A DNA stretch of 64,000 nt from Limosilactobacillus fastidiosus (GTDB taxonomy: Bacteria; Bacillota; Bacilli; Lactobacillales; Lactobacillaceae). Numbering within the stretch: position 1 is the first letter of the stretch; each line of letters begins with the position of its first letter. The notes under the pieces are model-generated. The model worked only from the letters and a program-made list of their open reading frames with translations, was not told the origin of the DNA and ran no database searches. The stretch is taken from assembly GCF_014145505.1 (NCBI RefSeq), contig NZ_JACIUZ010000025.1, positions 1-64,000 on the forward strand, given 5' to 3'. The translations under genes were made by a program, and so were the position numbers. This document shows, one piece after another, positions 24,455-34,677 of the stretch.

Positions 24455-25942
24455 TTAACTTATAATTTTATTCCATTTTTTCATAAAATTCGTTTCTGAA
24501 CTTTCTTTAGCAGTTTGAATTGCTCCCTTGGAAAGTTCGCCATATTCTTTATCATCAGTCAAAACTTCTAATACTTTGTTAGCCAAAGCTGTCGGGGTGG
24601 TTTTAACAATATTAAAGCCATTTACCCCATCTTTGATTAGATTATTTTGAGTGTAATTAACAGCATATGTAATTACTGGTACACCACTAGCTAAACTTTC
24701 AAGCATATTCATCCCAAAGCCTTCACTATAACTAGCATTTAAGAATAATGTCGCGTCCGCTAATATTTGCTTGGCTGGATCGTAAGGAATGAATTCAACT
24801 TGCTTCTCTAAGTTTAGCTTCATAACTAGGTCTTTGAGTTTTTTTTCGTAGTCACCACTAGCAAAATATCCTTGAAGCTTTAATTTGGCTTCCGGTAATT
24901 TGTTATTTACATGTTTAAACGCTTTAATCACACCAGCAATATTCTTTTCTGGGGCTAAGCGTCCTACGTAAACTAAGGTGACCTCTTGACCTAACTCTTT
25001 TGCCTTACCTGCTTTAACGTAACTATCAGGCGCAGCAGTGATTTGACTTCGCGAAGTGGCCAGTTTTTCCACTTCCGCGGCTTGATCTTGAGTTGGCAAC
25101 ACTACATAATCAAATTCCTTACCGGCTTCACCATTGATACTCCGATTATAAATATTCATAATCCCATGCTGAGGATGTTTATAATCCTTAAACGGAACAC
25201 TATGGAGGTAAGAAATCGTGCGCTCAGCATTTTCCACATTCAAGACTGAACTATCAAGGGTTCGCCGATCGGAAATAAAGGTACCAGGATTTTGATTATT
25301 GATTTCATTTAAGAAAAAGGTAAAAAGCTGATCTTCCGTTCTAAATTGCCAATCACGACCCTTATAATTAATCAATTTCCACATAGTTGGTAAGACTTGC
25401 TTACCAATATACATATGCGTTACTTCAATCGCAGGGCTACCGTCTGGACGTAAGTATTGCTGCATGGCAATTGAGCCGTTGGGATGGTAAGTTTCGACCA
25501 TTGACTTGAAGCCACGCCAATCCCAGTATTCTTTGACTGCCGTTTGCCCAAGAGAATCATAATATTCAATACTACCTACCAGACCAACAGTTGCTGGCAT
25601 TACACGAATTTCACCAATTTTTTTACCTTTGTATTCAATATTAGAGTAGTTATTATCTACCCCCACAATGTGGTAATCAGTGAGCGGAATACTATCAAGT
25701 AAACGTAATGATTGTTCCTTACGGCTAGTCTTTACTGTTCCTTGGAAGTAATCATACATATTAATGACATCTTTTTGTCTTAAGCCGTGCCTTTTTATGT
25801 CATTACTTAACATCCGGTTATAGTTACGTAGCAATAGAACCGCTTGCTTACCATTTCTATTAAAAGCATTTAATCTTGCAAATTGCGAGAATTCAGTACC
25901 AGAATTGAAAGTAAATACATTTTCTCCTACTAAATAGATCAT
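24455..25942 (-). CDS. Gtf1-type glycosyltransferase, second of pair
   Basis: A 495-residue protein in two parts. The N-terminal about 290 residues are the Gtf1/DUF1975-like add-on domain (RNYNRMLSNDIKRHGL, KEYWDWRGFKS, YLRPDGSPAIEV). The C-terminal part is a GT4/GT-B domain with YVGRLAPEKNIAGVIKAF and the EX7E motif in EGFGMNMLES. It is related to the GtfA/GtfB enzymes that O-GlcNAcylate serine-rich adhesins. The EX7E motif is intact, unlike the inactive GtfB chaperones, as I recall. Its start overlaps the upstream gtf stop by 4 nt (ATGA), and the adhesin follows 32 bp later. Confidence 0.85.
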   Translation of the reverse strand: MIYLVGENVFTFNSGTEFSQFARLNAFNRNGKQAVLLLRNYNRMLSNDIKRHGLRQKDVINMYDYFQGTVKTSRKEQSLRLLDSIPLTDYHIVGVDNNYSNIEYKGKKIGEIRVMPATVGLVGSIEYYDSLGQTAVKEYWDWRGFKSMVETYHPNGSIAMQQYLRPDGSPAIEVTHMYIGKQVLPTMWKLINYKGRDWQFRTEDQLFTFFLNEINNQNPGTFISDRRTLDSSVLNVENAERTISYLHSVPFKDYKHPQHGIMNIYNRSINGEAGKEFDYVVLPTQDQAAEVEKLATSRSQITAAPDSYVKAGKAKELGQEVTLVYVGRLAPEKNIAGVIKAFKHVNNKLPEAKLKLQGYFASGDYEKKLKDLVMKLNLEKQVEFIPYDPAKQILADATLFLNASYSEGFGMNMLESLASGVPVITYAVNYTQNNLIKDGVNGFNIVKTTPTALANKVLEVLTDDKEYGELSKGAIQTAKESSETNFMKKWNKIIS

Positions 25943-27501
25943 TTTCTTACTGAACCCCCCAATGTTTTTTCGGCATCTTTAATTAAACCCTGCCAAGCAT
26001 GCCATACATTTCGATCTGAGAAGCGTTCACTAGTTTCATAAGAACCATCACTAAGTTCTTGCATCAACTTTTTATCTTTAAAGATCTTAAGCATCTTGTT
26101 AGCCAATGCCTGATAATCACCAAAGTCTACGATATAACCATTCTTACCGTCAACGACAATATCATTAGGACCATAGTTAACATCATAAGTAACGCCAACC
26201 ACCCCATGTGACAAAGCTTCCATTATCGCTAAATTAAACCCTTCCATCCTTGAAGTTAAGCCAAAGACTTGGGCATCTTTTTCAACTTTAGCAATATCAT
26301 TGGTATAGCCTTTGAAAGTTACGACATCCTCAAGAGCTAATTCTTTGATTAATTTTTCAATTTTGCGTTTTTCACCATAATTATTGGATGAATCGGCATA
26401 CCCATAAAGATCTAACGTTACTTCAGGAATCTGATCATGCACAATTTTGACAGCACGCACTAAATCGTCTAACCGTTTTTCATAAGCAATCCGAGCTACC
26501 GCAATTATTTTACCAAAGGTACGTTTATCAACAGGAATTCGTTCTTCATTTAAAGTTTCATCCTCTACTACCCCAACCGGGATGGTAAACATTTTAGCTT
26601 GCGGGTTAAATCTTTCAACCACATCATTAGTTTGACGTTGGGTAGCAGAAACAACAGATGAATAGCGATCAAGGTTAGCTAGCGCATATTCATAATTATT
26701 ATTCACAATTGAATGCAAAGGGTCTTGTGCATCACCGGCTTGCGAATTATGTAAATGCATAACCGTGTAAGCCGGATTTTTCAATCTTGTTAGTGCCCCA
26801 TCAGCAAGCAACGAACGATCGAGTATGAAAATATTATTTCCATCTTCATTAAGCCGGTTTAAGAAGTGCTCAAAAAGCTCATCAATCGTGTCAAAAGTAT
26901 GAATTTCTCCATTCTTTTCCTGCAACCACCACCCGGTTTTTACTAACTTATGGTGAATATTGAACTTATTAAAAGTTCTAATGACAGTCCGCCCATCAGG
27001 CGTAAGCCACTCCTCATTACCAATCTTATTATCAGGTGTATACCATTGAATTAGTGATCTAAAGCCTCGGGTATCGTAATGATCTACCCGATAAAGATTA
27101 CCATATTCATCAAATAATTCGGTTGACACCACTTGACGATCATGGACAGGATCATAGTTAACCCGTGCTACTAATTTACCCGTAACAGCGTTAGTAACTA
27201 AATATCTGTTTTTACTAGTTTCATCTTCACGTTTAGTAGTTACAATCCCAAAATTCAAGTCATCAACTGTTAGGTTCCGCGCAGCTACCTTAGTTGCATC
27301 TTGAAAGTAATCGAACATTCCTACTAAACTATCATCATCTACCCCTGCTGCATTTGCGGTTCGATGTAAGGTACGATTCCAATCACGTGCAATAATTTTG
27401 GCCGGTTGGTTATGTTTTTTAAATAAATTTAGTCGTTTAATCTCGGCATGTTCAATTCCCGACTTGTGATCCGGCATTCCAAAATTAATGAAATAAATCA
27501 T
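25939..27501 (-). CDS. Gtf1-type glycosyltransferase, first of pair (GtfA-like)
   Basis: A 520-residue protein. The N-terminus INFGMPDHKSGIEHAEIKRL matches the GtfA start (INLGxxxxSSGVEYAQ). An add-on domain with HYDTRGFRSLIQWYTPDNK follows. The GT4 domain has VARIAYEKRLDDLVRAV, DLYGYADSS, and EX7E in MEGFNLAIMEA with GVTYDVNYGPNDIVVDGKNG. GtfA enzymes transfer GlcNAc to Ser/Thr of serine-rich repeat proteins, usually with GtfB. It is translationally coupled to the second gtf. It is the first clear gene of the transcript ending with the adhesin. Confidence 0.88.
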   Translation of the reverse strand: MIYFINFGMPDHKSGIEHAEIKRLNLFKKHNQPAKIIARDWNRTLHRTANAAGVDDDSLVGMFDYFQDATKVAARNLTVDDLNFGIVTTKREDETSKNRYLVTNAVTGKLVARVNYDPVHDRQVVSTELFDEYGNLYRVDHYDTRGFRSLIQWYTPDNKIGNEEWLTPDGRTVIRTFNKFNIHHKLVKTGWWLQEKNGEIHTFDTIDELFEHFLNRLNEDGNNIFILDRSLLADGALTRLKNPAYTVMHLHNSQAGDAQDPLHSIVNNNYEYALANLDRYSSVVSATQRQTNDVVERFNPQAKMFTIPVGVVEDETLNEERIPVDKRTFGKIIAVARIAYEKRLDDLVRAVKIVHDQIPEVTLDLYGYADSSNNYGEKRKIEKLIKELALEDVVTFKGYTNDIAKVEKDAQVFGLTSRMEGFNLAIMEALSHGVVGVTYDVNYGPNDIVVDGKNGYIVDFGDYQALANKMLKIFKDKKLMQELSDGSYETSERFSDRNVWHAWQGLIKDAEKTLGGSVRK

Positions 27502-27550
27502 TATTTAATCTCCTAATCTCCATAGTTTATATTCACTTAAACATTTAGTT

Positions 27551-27667
27551 TTAATTTATCATGCGGGTAGTAGTAACAACCACTACCCTACTGATAAAGT
27601 GCCACGCTAGCAAAAGTAATAACCAATCCACGAAGATCAAAACATATCCGTAAAAAAGGAACGGCAT
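27551..27667 (-). pseudogene. Short hydrophobic ORF, possible membrane-protein remnant
   Basis: A 38-codon minus frame beginning MPFLFYGYVLIFVDW, followed by LLLLLAWHFISR and a short tail. It is one clear transmembrane helix with an aromatic-basic end. The ribosome site is poor (GAAG). It lies 50 bp before the first gtf. It resembles the N-terminal membrane segment of processive GT2 enzymes and may be part of the same dead gene as 17577-17672, or a small membrane protein. Confidence 0.3.
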
Positions 27668-28111
27668 CGTATCAATTCTTCATAGGTATAAATTCCCAAA
27701 CTAGCAAAATATTAACATTCGAGGCCAGTCAGGTTGTCTTCCCCATACTCATTACAATAGTTAGTGGGTGTCCAATTGCATTTAACTTTCTATTGTCGTG
27801 AAGCAACAACCACATTTTACCATCCACTTATTTCTTACTTACTTAGTATTTTATCATTCCAGAATTCTTCACGCTATCAACATGCACAAAATTTAAAAAG
27901 AAGCTAAGAATTAGCTCCTTAATCATAATCACCAGTCAGCAGAGTGACTATAATTCGATTAAATCCAGCATTGTAAATTCTTCAACGATTATTACTTTTT
28001 ATCCTTTGCAATAAATACTACGATACTGAGATAACTATTTTGTATAAGCTAGTGGTCGCACATCCCTTCACTCTAGTTACGCACTTAACCAGGTCTAAGG
28101 CAGAAATAAAC

Positions 28112-28147
28112 AAGCAGTTCATGCCAACATCTAGGCACAAGCTGCTT
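28112..28147 (-). terminator. Terminator after ppaC
   Basis: AAGCAG pairs with CTGCTT, with an inner GCC / GGC pairing. Downstream on the minus strand the sequence is TGTTTATTTC. Its sequence and flanks match the adhesin terminator at 17682-17715 over about 75 bp. Confidence 0.65.
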
Positions 28148-28208
28148 AATGAAATTATTTTATTTTCTCATCAGCTCTTCTTCAGGAAGAACCGAAAATC
28201 AATTAAAA

Positions 28209-29144
28209 TTAGCCTTCAAAAGCATCTGTTAATGGAGGAACAACCTGCTTCTTCCGGGAAACAACCCCTGGAAGATTCATCCGCTTGTTTTCAAGCTTCT
28301 TACCAAAGGCCTTTTCAACAGTCTCAGTGTGATCACCAACTACAAACAGATCCGTATCACTGTTTAAAATGTTGGTAACCATTAGTACGAAGGTCTCATA
28401 GCCATTTTGATCCATCAAGTTACGCATTTCCTTTTCAAGATCAGCTTGACGGGAGAAAACGTCATCTAAGTCAACAGTATTTACTTGACCGATTCGTAAT
28501 TTATTGCCACTAAGTTCAAAGGTCTTAGCATCACCATCAACAATCTCATTATCAGTCTTCTTAGCGATGTTAGTGCCAGCCTTTAACATGTCAATACCAT
28601 ACTTTTCGTAATCTTCAACGCCAGCAACCTTTGCCAAGTACTTAACAGCTTCACGATCATGATCAGTTGTGGTTGGTGATTTCAGAAGTAAAGTATCTGA
28701 AATAATTGCTGAAAGCATCATTCCGGCGAGGTTTGCTGGAATATTAATGTGCTTTTCTTGGAACAATTCAGTAATAATTGTACTTACACAGCCATATGGA
28801 CGAGCAGTGATCCAAAGTGGTTGGGCAGTATTAAAGTTGGCGATCCGGTGGTGATCAACCAAGTGAGTAACAGTAACCTTATCGAGATCACTCACACTTT
28901 GTTGTGGCTCGTTGTGGTCAACAAGCATTACCTTATCAACTTCATTTGATACAGTTTCAACAACACGAGGTGCCTTCATACCAAAATGATCCAAAGCATA
29001 CTTTGTTTCATCGTTGGGTTCGCCAAGAGCAACAGCTTCAGTTTCGTAACCTAATTGGTTTTGGAAGTATGAAAAAGCCATTGCAGCTGTAATTGCATCA
29101 GTATCTGGATTCTGATGACCAAAAACTAATTCTTTGTTACTCAT
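28209..29144 (-). CDS. ppaC: Manganese-dependent inorganic pyrophosphatase
   Basis: A family II (DHH) pyrophosphatase of 311 residues. Metal-site motifs are [10 protein letters not shown] (8-18), MLVDHNE, HLVDHHR and [16 protein letters not shown]. The C-terminal DHHA2 domain includes the substrate-binding RK pair in VVSRKKQ. It hydrolyses PPi and drives biosynthesis. CAGGAGG precedes ATG. It is a single gene with its own terminator. Confidence 0.96.
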   Translation of the reverse strand: MSNKELVFGHQNPDTDAITAAMAFSYFQNQLGYETEAVALGEPNDETKYALDHFGMKAPRVVETVSNEVDKVMLVDHNEPQQSVSDLDKVTVTHLVDHHRIANFNTAQPLWITARPYGCVSTIITELFQEKHINIPANLAGMMLSAIISDTLLLKSPTTTDHDREAVKYLAKVAGVEDYEKYGIDMLKAGTNIAKKTDNEIVDGDAKTFELSGNKLRIGQVNTVDLDDVFSRQADLEKEMRNLMDQNGYETFVLMVTNILNSDTDLFVVGDHTETVEKAFGKKLENKRMNLPGVVSRKKQVVPPLTDAFEG

Positions 29145-29280
29145 TAAAAATTCCTCCTGTTTGCTTCAAAATTGTCCCAATAATGTGATAGGGCATGAAA
29201 CAATCTACGTTTTCTATTCTATCATGGAAGTTCCAACTTGGTAGGATAATTATTAAATATCTCCGTAAAAAGTTATGAAA

Positions 29281-31752
29281 CTAGTTTTCCTGCTTTACCG
29301 GTTCTTCATTTAAAACGTTAACTTGTTTAATCCGTAATTTTACTGGTGTCCCTTGAGTATCCGTATCAATTACGAATGTTCCGTTTGATTTAGCAGTACC
29401 AAGATGGTGATCATCAACAGCCACATCCTGGAATGCTGGTCGGTCAGTAATGATTTCAAGGACATCATGGTTGTCCGGATTATAGGCAAGAAAATCTACA
29501 ATTTTATGTGGGTGAGTCTTAATGCGGTGAAGTACTAACTCCCCGCGACGAGCACGGGCCCCTATTTCAATTTCTGAACTTGCCATTTCCTTAAAGGCAC
29601 CGCGTTGGGTAACCATCGCCAAGTTCTGTCCCTCAGAAACAAGTCCATAGTCAGTCGCGTAGTCGTCATCCTTCAGATTAATCGCACGGACCCCACCAGT
29701 TCTTAAACCAGTAACCGGAACGTCAGCCACATCAAAACGAACCGCGTATCCCTCACGGCTAATTACCAGAAGAGAACGACTGTTATCCGTTGGTTCATAG
29801 TAATCTACACTTACCAGTCGGGCATCAGCACTTTTTAACTTGATTCCCGTAGTTGTCCGGCTCTTATAACGACTCCCGGGTTTGTAATCAGTAAATGCCG
29901 TTTGTTTAATTTGACCATCGCTTGTTCCCATAATAATTGTTCCCGGCTGGTCAAGCTTATCAAAGACCATTGCTTTAATAATGTGCTCGTTTTCAGCTAA
30001 GCCAATTGTTTGAGAAATATGCTCCCCTGTATCTTTCCACCGTGCATCGGTAATTTCATGGACGGGCCGATAAATCACGTTGCCTAAGTTAGTAAACATA
30101 AATAAATGCGATAAAGTATTGGTTTCTTGAATTAAAATTGGATAATCATCCTCACGAAGACCGTTCTCATCCACTGGAGATGCCTTGAATGAACGGACAC
30201 TCGAACGTTTGATATAACCCGCATGGGAAACCAAAAGAATAACGTCTTCTTTTGCCACAGTAACCTTCGTATCAACTTTTAGCTTTTCTACATGGCTTTC
30301 AATCTTGGTACGCCGCGGGTTACCGAATTCTTTCTTAATCGCTAACATCTCTTTACGAAGAACATTTGCCAGTTCTTGATCATCAGTTAAAATTAACTGA
30401 AATTCATCAATTTGCTGGTTAAGTTTCCGTTGCTCAGCCTTTAATTCAGAAACATCAGTATTGGTTAATCGGTAAAGCTGTAAGGTAACAATTGCTTCTG
30501 CCTGCTCTTCAGAAAAGGCGTATTCAGAAATCAAGTTCTGCTTTGCATCCTTACGGTTCTTACTTCCCCGAATAGTTTTAATTACCTGATCCAAAATGGA
30601 TAAGGCCTTAATCAATCCTTCGACAATATGAAGGCGGTGCTGAGCCTTATTCAAATTAAATTGGGTTCGCCGACGAATAACTTGTTTTTGGAAAGTTAGG
30701 TATGAAGTCAAGATTCGCTTCAAGCCAACCCGCATTGGTCGTTGATCATCGATGGCCACCATGTTGAAGTTATAGTTAATTTGTAGATCAGTATTCTTAA
30801 GTAAGTAATTAAGGATCCCTTGAGCATTGGCCCCACGCTTTAACTCAATTGCAATCCGTAATCCACTTCGGTCAGTTTCATCACGTGCTTCGGCAATACC
30901 TTCAACCTTCTTTGCCAAGCGTAAGTCGTTAATTCTCTTAACTAACTGAGCCTTATTAACCTCATATGGAATCTCAGTTACGTTAATTTGTTGGCGACCA
31001 CCCCGAAGCGTTTCAATTTCTGTTTTTGCCCGAACAACTACTCGTCCCCGACCAGTTTGGTAAGCTTTACGAATGCCGTCTATTCCTTGGATAATCCCAC
31101 CGGTTGGAAAATCAGGACCAGGAATAAATTCCATTAGCTTTTCTAAACTGGCCTCTGGATTATTAATTAAGTAGATTAGGGCATCCAGAACTTCGCCAAG
31201 ATTATGGGTTGGAATTTCAGTCGCATACCCGGCAGAGATTCCAGTGGCCCCATTCACTAATAAATTGGGGATCCGCGCGGGTAAAACGGTTGGCTCTTTT
31301 TCGGTATCATCAAAGTTCAGGGTCATTTCAACCGTATCCTTATCGATTTCTTGAAGCATTAAGCCAGAAATCTTACTCAATCGTGCTTCGGTGTACCGCA
31401 TTGCCGCTGCAGGATCACCATCCATCGAACCATTATTACCATGCATTTCAATTAAAGGTTCACGTAATTTCCAATCCTGACTTAAACGTACTAATGCTTC
31501 ATAAATAGAACTATCACCATGAGGGTGAAAGTTACCCATTACATTTCCGACTGACTTAGCTGACTTTCGGAATCCTTTATCATAGGTATTTCCATCCTTA
31601 TTCATTGCGAATAAGATTCGCCGTTGAACCGGCTTTAACCCATCCCGAATATCAGGGAGCGCCCGTTCTTGAATAATTGATTTAGAGTAACGCCCAAAAC
31701 GATCCCCCATCAATTGTTCTAGGGTCATCTTTTCAATCTTACCGTTTCTCAC
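29281..31752 (-). CDS. parC: DNA topoisomerase IV subunit A
   Basis: An 823-residue ParC. It has the quinolone-resistance region [20 protein letters not shown] with Ser and Glu at the usual sites, the active-site Tyr in AAMRYTEAR, and a C-terminal β-pinwheel ([19 protein letters not shown] and later blades). It decatenates chromosomes with ParE. The start codon is GTG 31752 with AAAGGAAC upstream. It lies 18 bp after parE in one operon. Confidence 0.95.
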   Translation of the reverse strand: MRNGKIEKMTLEQLMGDRFGRYSKSIIQERALPDIRDGLKPVQRRILFAMNKDGNTYDKGFRKSAKSVGNVMGNFHPHGDSSIYEALVRLSQDWKLREPLIEMHGNNGSMDGDPAAAMRYTEARLSKISGLMLQEIDKDTVEMTLNFDDTEKEPTVLPARIPNLLVNGATGISAGYATEIPTHNLGEVLDALIYLINNPEASLEKLMEFIPGPDFPTGGIIQGIDGIRKAYQTGRGRVVVRAKTEIETLRGGRQQINVTEIPYEVNKAQLVKRINDLRLAKKVEGIAEARDETDRSGLRIAIELKRGANAQGILNYLLKNTDLQINYNFNMVAIDDQRPMRVGLKRILTSYLTFQKQVIRRRTQFNLNKAQHRLHIVEGLIKALSILDQVIKTIRGSKNRKDAKQNLISEYAFSEEQAEAIVTLQLYRLTNTDVSELKAEQRKLNQQIDEFQLILTDDQELANVLRKEMLAIKKEFGNPRRTKIESHVEKLKVDTKVTVAKEDVILLVSHAGYIKRSSVRSFKASPVDENGLREDDYPILIQETNTLSHLFMFTNLGNVIYRPVHEITDARWKDTGEHISQTIGLAENEHIIKAMVFDKLDQPGTIIMGTSDGQIKQTAFTDYKPGSRYKSRTTTGIKLKSADARLVSVDYYEPTDNSRSLLVISREGYAVRFDVADVPVTGLRTGGVRAINLKDDDYATDYGLVSEGQNLAMVTQRGAFKEMASSEIEIGARARRGELVLHRIKTHPHKIVDFLAYNPDNHDVLEIITDRPAFQDVAVDDHHLGTAKSNGTFVIDTDTQGTPVKLRIKQVNVLNEEPVKQEN

Positions 31753-31770
31753 TACAATGTTCCTTTCTTG

Positions 31771-33804
31771 TTACCTAAAAAGTTCTTCTTGGCTAAAATT
31801 CTTGGCTACTCTAGTAGGTTGCTTTTTATGGTTTAGTAAATGTCCTTTGTTTTCAACCAACTCATCGGATTCCTTATCATCACTCAACGTGAATTGAACG
31901 TTGTCCTCAATCCATTCTCGACGCGGTTCAACCTTATTTCCCATTAAGGTTGTAACGCGGCGTTCTGCTAATTCAGCATCTTCAATTCGTACCTGAATCA
32001 ATGTCCGTGATTCGGGATTCATTGTGGTTTCCCATAGCTGGTCGGCATTCATTTCACCAAGACCCTTAAATCGCTGAAGCTGAGCACCCTTTCCTGCCTT
32101 TTTTGTTAGTTTAGTTAATTCATCATTAGTCCAGGCATAAGTAATTTGGGTTTTTGCTCCCCGCCCAGTTTGCAGCCGATATAGTGGCGGTAAGGCGATA
32201 TAAACTTTACCTGCTTCAATCATTGGCCGCATATATTTATAGAAGAAGGTTAACAACAAGATTTGAATATGAGCCCCGTCGTCATCGGCATCCGTCATAA
32301 TAATGATCTTATCGTAATTAGAATCATCAACGTTAAATTCAGAACCAGCACCGGCACCAACCGTATAGATAATGGTGTTCAACTCTTCATTCTTTAATAC
32401 GTCATCAAGTTTTGCTTTTTCAGTGTTCAAAACTTTTCCCCGTAACGGCAAAATCGCTTGGTACTTCCGGTCACGTCCCTGTTTTGCAGAACCACCAGCG
32501 GAGTCACCTTCGACTAGGAATAATTCGTTTTTCTTTGCATTCTTTGATTGGGCAGGAGTTAACTTTCCAGAAAGGTTCCGTTCTTTTCGACTCTTTCGTT
32601 TACCACCACGAGCCTGATTTCTAGCCTTGCGTGCCGCTTCCCGGGCTTCACGAGCCTTGATTGATTTACGAATCAGCATTTGAGCAAAGTCGCCATTTTC
32701 CATTAAGGCATAGCCAAGTTGTTCACTAACGATGGAATCAACAATCTTTCGTGCTTCCGGAGTTCCTAACTTATCCTTTGTTTGGCCTTCAAATTGTAAG
32801 ATCCGTTCAGGAATCCGCACGGAAACAACAGCGGTTAGTCCTTCGCGAACATCACTACCCTCAAGGTTTTTATCTTTTTCCTTTAATAAACCAACTTTAT
32901 GAGCATATTCATTAAATGTTTTCGTCCAAGCACTTCTAAATCCTGCTTCGTGGGTTCCTCCATCAGGAGTTCGGACATTGTTAACAAATGACAGTAGTGA
33001 TTCAGAATAACCATCATTATATTGGGCCGCTACCTCAACCTCTACACCGTCTTGACTACCATCAAAGTACAATACTTTTCCTAGGGTGTCTTTTCCCTCG
33101 TTAAGGTAGGTAACAAATTGTTGAATACCATCCTTATATTGAAAGACATCTTGTTTTTCTTGGTTTTGGCGTTTATCCGTTAAGACAATCTTAATTCCCT
33201 TTAACAGAAAAGCCGATTCCCTTAGCCGATTAGCCAAAGTATTGTAATCATAGACAGTAGTAGTAAAAATCGCTGGATCGGGCTTAAAAGAAACCGTTGT
33301 CCCATTTCCGGCGCTCGTATGACCTAATTTTTTCAAGGTTCCAATTGGTTGGCCACCATTTTTAAACTTTTCTTGATAACGCTCATGATCTCGCACAATC
33401 GTTAAAGTTAAGTTGGTAGATAAGGCGTTAACTACTGATGCTCCGACACCATGTAATCCTCCAGAAGTTTTATAACCATCTGATTGGCCAAACTTCCCAC
33501 CGGCATGGAGAACTGTCATAATCACTTCAGGGGTTGGTTTACCTGAAGCATGCATTCCTACTGGCATTCCCCGTCCATGATCTTGGACAGTAATCGAATT
33601 ATCAGCTTCAATAGTGACATTGATTTCATCACCATATCCAGATAATGCTTCATCGACCGCATTATCGACAATTTCGTATACGAGATGGTGTAATCCTCGG
33701 GAATCCGTAGATCCAATATACATCCCGGGTCGTTTTCGAACGGCTTCAAGCCCCTTTAAGACCTGAATCGAGGATGCATCATACTTTACTTTCTTCGTGG
33801 CCAC
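31771..33804 (-). CDS. parE: DNA topoisomerase IV subunit B
   Basis: A 677-residue ParE. The GHKL ATPase domain contains VRKRPGMYIGST, EIVDNAVDEALSG and GGLHGVGASVVNALS. The Toprim domain contains LVEGDSAGGSAKQGRDR and IIMTDADDDGAHI. The start is GTG 33804 with GGGAGGTC upstream. It is transcribed with parC and divergent from plsY. PlsY next to parE/parC is a common lactobacillar and streptococcal order. Confidence 0.95.
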   Translation of the reverse strand: MATKKVKYDASSIQVLKGLEAVRKRPGMYIGSTDSRGLHHLVYEIVDNAVDEALSGYGDEINVTIEADNSITVQDHGRGMPVGMHASGKPTPEVIMTVLHAGGKFGQSDGYKTSGGLHGVGASVVNALSTNLTLTIVRDHERYQEKFKNGGQPIGTLKKLGHTSAGNGTTVSFKPDPAIFTTTVYDYNTLANRLRESAFLLKGIKIVLTDKRQNQEKQDVFQYKDGIQQFVTYLNEGKDTLGKVLYFDGSQDGVEVEVAAQYNDGYSESLLSFVNNVRTPDGGTHEAGFRSAWTKTFNEYAHKVGLLKEKDKNLEGSDVREGLTAVVSVRIPERILQFEGQTKDKLGTPEARKIVDSIVSEQLGYALMENGDFAQMLIRKSIKAREAREAARKARNQARGGKRKSRKERNLSGKLTPAQSKNAKKNELFLVEGDSAGGSAKQGRDRKYQAILPLRGKVLNTEKAKLDDVLKNEELNTIIYTVGAGAGSEFNVDDSNYDKIIIMTDADDDGAHIQILLLTFFYKYMRPMIEAGKVYIALPPLYRLQTGRGAKTQITYAWTNDELTKLTKKAGKGAQLQRFKGLGEMNADQLWETTMNPESRTLIQVRIEDAELAERRVTTLMGNKVEPRREWIEDNVQFTLSDDKESDELVENKGHLLNHKKQPTRVAKNFSQEELFR

Positions 33805-34010
33805 AAAATGACCTCCCTTTTCATTCTGAACATTCGTTCGACTGGTATATTATACCTTAATTCAAACAAGATTGTAATATAACAATAACGATAATACTTC
33901 ATTTGATTATTATTTTGCAAACTGCATTTTAAAAAGTTGCTGACTCAGTAGCTTCTAACAGGATTTCGTGCTATCTTAAATGGGTAGTTATTTTTTAAGG
34001 AGTAAATTGA

Positions 34011-34631
34011 ATGACAATTAAAATAATTGGAATGGTGATTGTTGCCTACCTTCTTGGTTCTATCCCCTCAGGGCTTTGGATTGGTCAAACTTTTTACCAT
34101 AAAGATATTCGCAAACTCGGTAGTGGAAATATTGGAACCACCAACACTTTCCGTGAATTGGGACCTAAAGCAGGAGTTGTTGTCCTCCTAATGGATATCC
34201 TGAAAGGAACTTTGGCAGCCAGCCAACCATATTTATTGGGAGTTTCTCATTCAGTAAATCCACTACTTATTGGTATTTTTGCTTCATTAGGACATACTTT
34301 TTCGATCTTTGATCACTTCCACGGTGGGAAAGCAGTCGCAACTAGTGCCGGGATCTTATTAGCATATAACCCACCACTATTTGCCCTTGCTTGCGGGATC
34401 TTTATAGGAACTTTATTATTAACTAGTATGGCTAGTTGTGCCAGCATTGTTGGAATTACTTCAATTTTTATTATCGCTCTTTGTGAACATGATTTGGTTC
34501 TTAGCTGCGTTGCAGGAATTTTAACCGCACTAGTTCTCTGGCGACACAAAAGTAATATTATTCGAATCCTTACTGGTAAAGAATCATTAGTGAAATTTGG
34601 CCTCGTTTATTATTTAACGAAAAAGCATTAG
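34011..34631 (+). CDS. plsY: Glycerol-3-phosphate acyltransferase
   Basis: A 206-residue integral membrane enzyme that acylates G3P with acyl-phosphate, the first step of phospholipid synthesis. The three catalytic loop motifs are visible: GSIPSGLW (16-23), GSGNIGTTNTFRELGPKAG (38-56), and HFHGGKAVATSAG. It has about five hydrophobic helices. AAGGAGT precedes ATG. Confidence 0.95.
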   Translation: MTIKIIGMVIVAYLLGSIPSGLWIGQTFYHKDIRKLGSGNIGTTNTFRELGPKAGVVVLLMDILKGTLAASQPYLLGVSHSVNPLLIGIFASLGHTFSIFDHFHGGKAVATSAGILLAYNPPLFALACGIFIGTLLLTSMASCASIVGITSIFIIALCEHDLVLSCVAGILTALVLWRHKSNIIRILTGKESLVKFGLVYYLTKKH

Positions 34632-34635
34632 TAAT

Positions 34636-34675
34636 AAAAAAGTTCAGGAATTAATACTAATTCCTGAACTTTTTT
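34636..34675. terminator. Bidirectional terminator between plsY and the epimerase gene
   Basis: AAAAAAGTTCAGGAATTA pairs with TAATTCCTGAACTTTTTT around the short loop ATAC. Confidence 0.93.
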
Positions 34676-34677
34676 AT

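Larger units (their letters stand above)
27502..28208. other. 707-bp interval upstream of the glycosyltransferase genes
   Basis: It contains the promoter region of the gtf-adhesin transcript (not resolved), a GGGTAGT / ACTACCC hairpin (27565-27588), the small hydrophobic ORF at 27551-27667, a GAAGCTAAG-ATTAGCTCC hairpin near 27901, and the ppaC terminator (28112-28147). The rest shows no clear coding structure and many stops in all frames. Confidence 0.5.
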
